NCBI GenBank assembly: GCA_026396285.1
Contig: JAPLXB010000048.1
Coordinates: 1-42,813, forward strand
DNA length: 42,813 nucleotides
Reading direction: 5' to 3'
Source: Microcaldota archaeon
GTDB lineage: Archaea > Micrarchaeota > Micrarchaeia > Norongarragalinales > JAPLXB01
Shown: positions 39,394 through 42,813 of the stretch, in pieces
Layout: each line of letters opens with the position of its first letter
Position numbering within the stretch: position 1 is the stretch's first letter
Made by a program: the position numbers and the translations under genes
Notes under the pieces: model-generated
What the model saw: the letters and a program-made list of their open reading frames with translations, nothing else
What the model was told of the DNA's origin: nothing
The model's database searches: none

Positions 39394-40377
39394 ATGGCTG
39401 CATCGAGAGAAAACGTGGTCGAGGTTTCAGGCCTTTTCAAGGGTTTCGGGCCCCTGAAGGTGTTGAATGGCATTGAATTTTTTGCGCGCGAGGGCGAAAT
39501 AGTGGGGCTTCTGGGTCCCAGTGGGTCGGGCAAGACCACGCTTTTGAATATTCTTGTTGGACTGGAGAAACCGGACTCTGGCACCGCGGTCGTGCTCGGC
39601 GCAGACATGCGCGACGCCGCGCGGGTGAGGCGGAAAACCGGTTTCGTTCCCCAGAACGACTTGTTCTACGACGACCTGACCACGTGGGAGAACATCGCCT
39701 ATTTCGGGAGACTTTACGGACTGTCTTCCTCGCAGATAAGGGAAAACGGGGCCGGCCTCCTCGAGAGGGTTGGACTCGCTGAAAAAACGCGGACGCGCGC
39801 CGGCGAGCTGTCCGGCGGCCAGAGGAAGCGCCTTAATTTTATTCTCTCGCTTCTCCACTCGCCGCGCGTGCTGTTCGTCGACGAGCCAACCGTCGGCCTA
39901 GACCCGGTGACGCGCAGGTTCATCTGGAAGTTCCTTGACGACCTCAGGAAAGGAGGCGCAACAATTCTGATGACCACGCACTACATGAACGAGGCAGAAA
40001 TCGTCTGCGACAGGATAGCCATTCTTGACAAGGGCGCGATCGTGATGTTCGGCACCTTCGAAGAACTGAAGAGGCAGGCCGGCGGCAAGAACCTGATAAA
40101 GGTGAGGACGCGGCCCGGCAACCCGGAAGTCATGCGCGACCTCGTGGCGATAATGGAGGACCTCGAGTTCGTGGACGCGGTCACCGCGTCGGAGGGCACG
40201 ATTTTCGTGAGGACGAGCGACGTTGACGCGGCCACGGAATACCTCTACCGCATCCTCAAGGAAGGCGGGGAAATAATCCACTTGATGGACGTCACGGAAC
40301 CGACGCTCGAGGACGTCTTCTTCATCGCAACGGGAAGGAAGCCGGAGCAGATTGGTGATGTTCGTGTCCCTGCCTAG
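39394..40377 (+). CDS. ABC transporter ATP-binding protein (ABC-2 exporter type)
   Basis: A 327-residue ATPase. Walker A is GPSGSGKTT, the Q-loop is FVPQNDLFYDDLT, the signature LSGGQRKRLN, Walker B VLFVDEPTVGLDP, and the H-loop is in LMTTHYMNEAE. The C-terminal ~90 residues match the DrrA-like extension of drug or lipid exporters (LEDVFFIATGR near the end). ATG 39394 lies 24 bases from the AT box. The ATPase overlaps its permease gene by about 20 bases, so subunits are translationally coupled. Confidence 0.93.
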   Translation: MAASRENVVEVSGLFKGFGPLKVLNGIEFFAREGEIVGLLGPSGSGKTTLLNILVGLEKPDSGTAVVLGADMRDAARVRRKTGFVPQNDLFYDDLTTWENIAYFGRLYGLSSSQIRENGAGLLERVGLAEKTRTRAGELSGGQRKRLNFILSLLHSPRVLFVDEPTVGLDPVTRRFIWKFLDDLRKGGATILMTTHYMNEAEIVCDRIAILDKGAIVMFGTFEELKRQAGGKNLIKVRTRPGNPEVMRDLVAIMEDLEFVDAVTASEGTIFVRTSDVDAATEYLYRILKEGGEIIHLMDVTEPTLEDVFFIATGRKPEQIGDVRVPA

Positions 40378-42277
40378 GTTCGTGTACGTCTTCGCAAAGG
40401 ACATGCGGCTTTTTTTCAGGAGGAGGACCTCAACGCTCTTCATAGTCCTCTCCCCGTTGCTGATAATACTTTTTCTCGGAACGCTTTTCGGCGGGTACGG
40501 AAAAGTCGGCGGCGGGCTGCCGACAGCCGTCTGCAACTACGACGTCGGCGACGCGGGAAACCAGTACGTCCAGTTGCTGAAGGACTACGGGTTTTTCAAA
40601 ATCACTGACTACCGCGCCACCTTCGCCAATTTCCAGGACTGCGAAAAATTCGCGGAACTCAACGTCGGGAAGGGGGTTTTTGCGGTCGGCCTCGCGTATC
40701 CCCCGGACTTCACGCAGAGGATAACCGACGGGGACAGCAGCACCCTCCGCGTGTTCATCGACAATTCGAAACCCAGCGTGAGGGAGCTTGGCGAGGCGTA
40801 CATAAAGGCGGTCAACCAGCAGGTTTCTACCAGGATAAGCAGCGAGTTCATCCTCCAGGTGTGGAACAGGCTCAGGGAATCGGACAAGAAAGTCGTCGAA
40901 CTCCAGAAGAACGTTCCACTCGCTATATCCAACCTTGAAAAACTCGACACCGAATTGTCGAAACTGCGGAATGAGATAGCGCAACTGGACGTTTCGGCCA
41001 TAGAAGCATCGAAGAATCAGTTGAGGCAGTCGATAAACGATTTGCGAATGCTCGGCAATTCGGCATCGGCAACAATATCAGAGATTGAAAGCAGTTTGTC
41101 GTCAGCCGCGGCGGCGGTCGATGAAGCGGACCAAAAGGCCCAGCTCGCAATGAATTCCCTAAATTCCGTCATCGACTCCACAAGATTTATCGAGTATTAT
41201 GTTTGCGTCAACCCCAGCGCAACGGAGTGCCAGCAGGCCCACAACGCGTATTCCGGAGCATTGAATGCCGGAAGCCAAGTAAACATAGTCATGATTAAGA
41301 CGCGTGACACAAAAACCGCGCTCTTGAACGAAAACTACGCGGTTTCAACGGCTAAGTCCCGGCTCAGCGAAATGAACCAAAAAATTAATGAGGTAGACGC
41401 CCAGCTCGCTGTGCTCGAACAGAACCTTCCGCGCGTGGCGGAAACGCGCCAGAACGCTTTGACGAAATTCGACGAGTCCCACGGCCTCGTCCAGAATATT
41501 CTCGTCCAATTGCGCGACCTCCAAGCATACCTGGCCGAGACCCATGAGCAAATAGTTTATTTCACTTCCAAGGATCCAGTGAACATCGTCGTCCCCATCC
41601 GCCTCGACTGGGCCTACTCGTTTTCCTGGACCGTCTACAAGGAAATAGACTTCTTCATCTACGGCATAATCGCCATCATACTGGCAATGAGCGCGCTTCT
41701 CCTGCCGGCGGTTAACCTCATCCGCGAGCGCGCGTCGGGCGTGTTCATGCGCAACCTCATAACGCCCACCGGAGCCCTTTCAATAGTCCTTGGAAAACAC
41801 CTGGGGGCCCTCTTCCTAATTGGAATAGAGTTTGCGATAGTGTGGCTCGCGGCGTCAAGATACCTGGGCGTGACACTCTCAGGCCCCTTCGAGGCGGTGC
41901 TCGCCGCGGTGCTGCTCATGTCCTCGGCGTTCGTTTCGACCGGCCTCGTCATCGCGTCCCTCACCAAGTCCGAGAATTCGGCAATCCTCGCGATAATCAC
42001 GATAACCATCCCCCTCATTTTCGTGTCAGGCGTCATAGTCCCGTTCGAGTTCATGCCCCCGGCAGTCCAGGCCGCAACCAGTTACCTTCCCTCAACCCTC
42101 GGCATAAACGCGGTTAAACTCATTTCACTCTACGGCACAACGCCTTCGCTGGGCCTGCAAAGCATAACAAAACTGCAGTTAAACGCGGTCGACTACGCGA
42201 TGCTTTTCCTCGCAGCCGAGGCAATCGCGCTGTTCGCATTGTCGGTAATCCTAATCGAATGGAAGGGGAGGAAGTGA
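40358..42277 (+). CDS. ABC-2 type permease with large extracytoplasmic coiled-coil domain
   Basis: 639 residues. The first helix (STLFIVLSPLLIILFLGTLFGG) is followed by a large external domain (about 50-420). This includes a long helical hairpin (VVELQKNVPLAISNLEKLDTELSKL, SRLSEMNQKINEVDAQLAVLEQNL). Five C-terminal helices complete the ABC-2 fold (IYGIIAIILAMSALLLPAVNLIRERASGVFMRN, ITITIPLIFVSGVIVPFEFMPPAVQ). The layout resembles YhgE/Pip-like exporters. ATG 40358 or GTG 40364 (GGTGAT at 40354-40359) is the start. With the ATPase it forms one exporter; the cargo is unknown. Confidence 0.88.
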   Translation: MFVSLPRFVYVFAKDMRLFFRRRTSTLFIVLSPLLIILFLGTLFGGYGKVGGGLPTAVCNYDVGDAGNQYVQLLKDYGFFKITDYRATFANFQDCEKFAELNVGKGVFAVGLAYPPDFTQRITDGDSSTLRVFIDNSKPSVRELGEAYIKAVNQQVSTRISSEFILQVWNRLRESDKKVVELQKNVPLAISNLEKLDTELSKLRNEIAQLDVSAIEASKNQLRQSINDLRMLGNSASATISEIESSLSSAAAAVDEADQKAQLAMNSLNSVIDSTRFIEYYVCVNPSATECQQAHNAYSGALNAGSQVNIVMIKTRDTKTALLNENYAVSTAKSRLSEMNQKINEVDAQLAVLEQNLPRVAETRQNALTKFDESHGLVQNILVQLRDLQAYLAETHEQIVYFTSKDPVNIVVPIRLDWAYSFSWTVYKEIDFFIYGIIAIILAMSALLLPAVNLIRERASGVFMRNLITPTGALSIVLGKHLGALFLIGIEFAIVWLAASRYLGVTLSGPFEAVLAAVLLMSSAFVSTGLVIASLTKSENSAILAIITITIPLIFVSGVIVPFEFMPPAVQAATSYLPSTLGINAVKLISLYGTTPSLGLQSITKLQLNAVDYAMLFLAAEAIALFALSVILIEWKGRK

Positions 42278-42398
42278 CGGTATGCGAGCAGCGCCCGTCT
42301 TATGACTTCCACCCTGCTTCCGGCGCGTATCTCCTCGCCATGACTAGGTCCACAATCGCAACATACGACGCACCGAGGCTCACGTTCATCCAAACCAC

Positions 42399-42813
42399 TC
42401 AACCCTGCCAGCCGCCCCACTGCGACAGCCGCTCCAGGCATTTTTTCTTTTCCCGGTTCTCCATCCTCGCCCCTTCCACGGCGTCCTCGACGAACCGGCT
42501 TGTCTCTAACATGAGTTCCCGGTCAACGGGCCGAGGGGTCCCGTCCTTTCCGCCGTGCGCAAACGAATACCGGGCCGGGTCGCGCCAGCTCGGTTCCTCG
42601 CCGTAAACCAGTTCTGCAACCAACGCCAGCGCCCGCACCGCCTTCGGGCCCATTCCCTTCAACGCGATCATTTCCTCAAAATTTTCAGGTGCAAAACCCC
42701 GCATGCCCTCAAGCGCCTTGTACTGCCTCAAGTCGACAAGGTGCCCCCGCGGCATGCGCAGGCTTGCGGCTTCGCCGGTGAAAGAGGAAAGGAGCATCTG
42801 GCCCCCGCCCACG
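42399..42813 (-). CDS. DUF763 family protein, C-terminal part (cut by window edge)
   Basis: 138 codons remain, open to the last base of the window, so the N-terminal part lies outside. The segment EEMIALKGMGPKAVRALALVAELVYGEEPSWRDPARYSFAHGGKDG is the conserved core of DUF763: a helix-hairpin-helix-like G-GPKAVRALAL followed by S-AHGGKDGTPRPVDRELM. The family is widespread in archaea and thermophilic bacteria and is thought to act on nucleic acids, but has no proven role. It is convergent with the ABC permease gene. Confidence 0.85.
   Translation of the reverse strand, partial: VGGGQMLLSSFTGEAASLRMPRGHLVDLRQYKALEGMRGFAPENFEEMIALKGMGPKAVRALALVAELVYGEEPSWRDPARYSFAHGGKDGTPRPVDRELMLETSRFVEDAVEGARMENREKKKCLERLSQWGGWQG

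Overview
The window is 42.8 kb of a GC-rich, gene-dense archaeal chromosome. Archaeal signs are: AT-rich box A elements about 25 nt upstream of apparently leaderless starts; a tRNA-Leu with bulge-helix-bulge introns; PurP-type purine synthesis; ribosomal protein eS26; an archaeal-style myo-inositol-1-phosphate synthase; and OGG-type glycosylase, Lrp/AsnC and membrane-anchored ArsR-like regulators. Several enzymes look bacterial (GapA-type GAPDH, PGK, PurN/FolD/MTHFS, a cold-shock protein). This mixture would fit a DPANN-like archaeon such as Diapherotrites or Micrarchaeota, but that placement is inference. TTG and GTG starts are common and are often preceded by GGTG-type ribosome-binding sites.

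Layout. 1-3.9 kb (+): purP (cut by the window edge), purC, a phosphohistidine-swivel protein and a class II purE, tightly packed. 3.9-8.7 kb: stand-alone response regulator (-), eS26 (+), OGG1-type glycosylase (+), PAP2-like membrane protein and a small unknown (-), and a second swivel protein (+). 8.7-11.2 kb (-): unknown basic protein, SDR epimerase, membrane-anchored winged-helix regulator and a frameshifted rubrerythrin-like gene. 11.3-16.4 kb (+): purN, folD, MTHFS and purF, then purD behind a leader with competing hairpins. 16.4-18.7 kb: SpoT-like HD hydrolase (-), DUF457-like membrane protein (-), an ABC-2 permease remnant (+), tRNA-Leu(CAA) with two introns (+) and a cold-shock protein (-). 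18.7-24.1 kb (-): leuA (no regulatory domain), ilvE and a winged-helix regulator, then a class V aminotransferase and a SerB-SerA fusion. 24.2-25.4 kb (+): Lrp regulator and a CntK-like racemase. 25.5-29.6 kb (-): a surface operon of one long secreted coiled-coil protein and two lipoproteins sharing a four-cysteine tail. 29.8-34.0 kb (+): gap, tandem-ACT protein, unknown, pgk and ZIP transporter. 34.0-36.1 kb (-): nnrD with an in-frame stop, and ino1. 36.2-37.5 kb (+): cation/proton antiporter. 37.6-39.3 kb (-): GNAT, mini membrane thiol protein and an anchored repeat protein. 39.4-42.3 kb (+): ABC ATPase and ABC-2 permease. 42.4 kb to the end (-): DUF763, partial.

How the genes work together. 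Six purine enzymes (PurP, C, E, N, F, D) plus FolD and MTHFS give much of a de novo IMP pathway. PurN uses formyl-folate and PurP uses free formate. The serine route (SerA, SerB and a class V transaminase) is compressed into two overlapping genes beside branched-chain amino-acid genes and an Lrp regulator. GAPDH and PGK supply 3-phosphoglycerate to that route.

The most notable observations are the two-intron tRNA-Leu with a well-formed BHB in the D loop, the SerB-SerA fusion, the Cys-tail lipoprotein operon, the paired swivel-domain proteins without an ATP-grasp domain, and the isolated CntK-like racemase. Three broken genes (rubrerythrin frameshift, nnrD stop, ABC-2 fragment) may be real decay, or for the first two, assembly error. 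No intergenic stretch exceeds about 240 bases, and no CRISPR array, rRNA or complete insertion sequence was seen.
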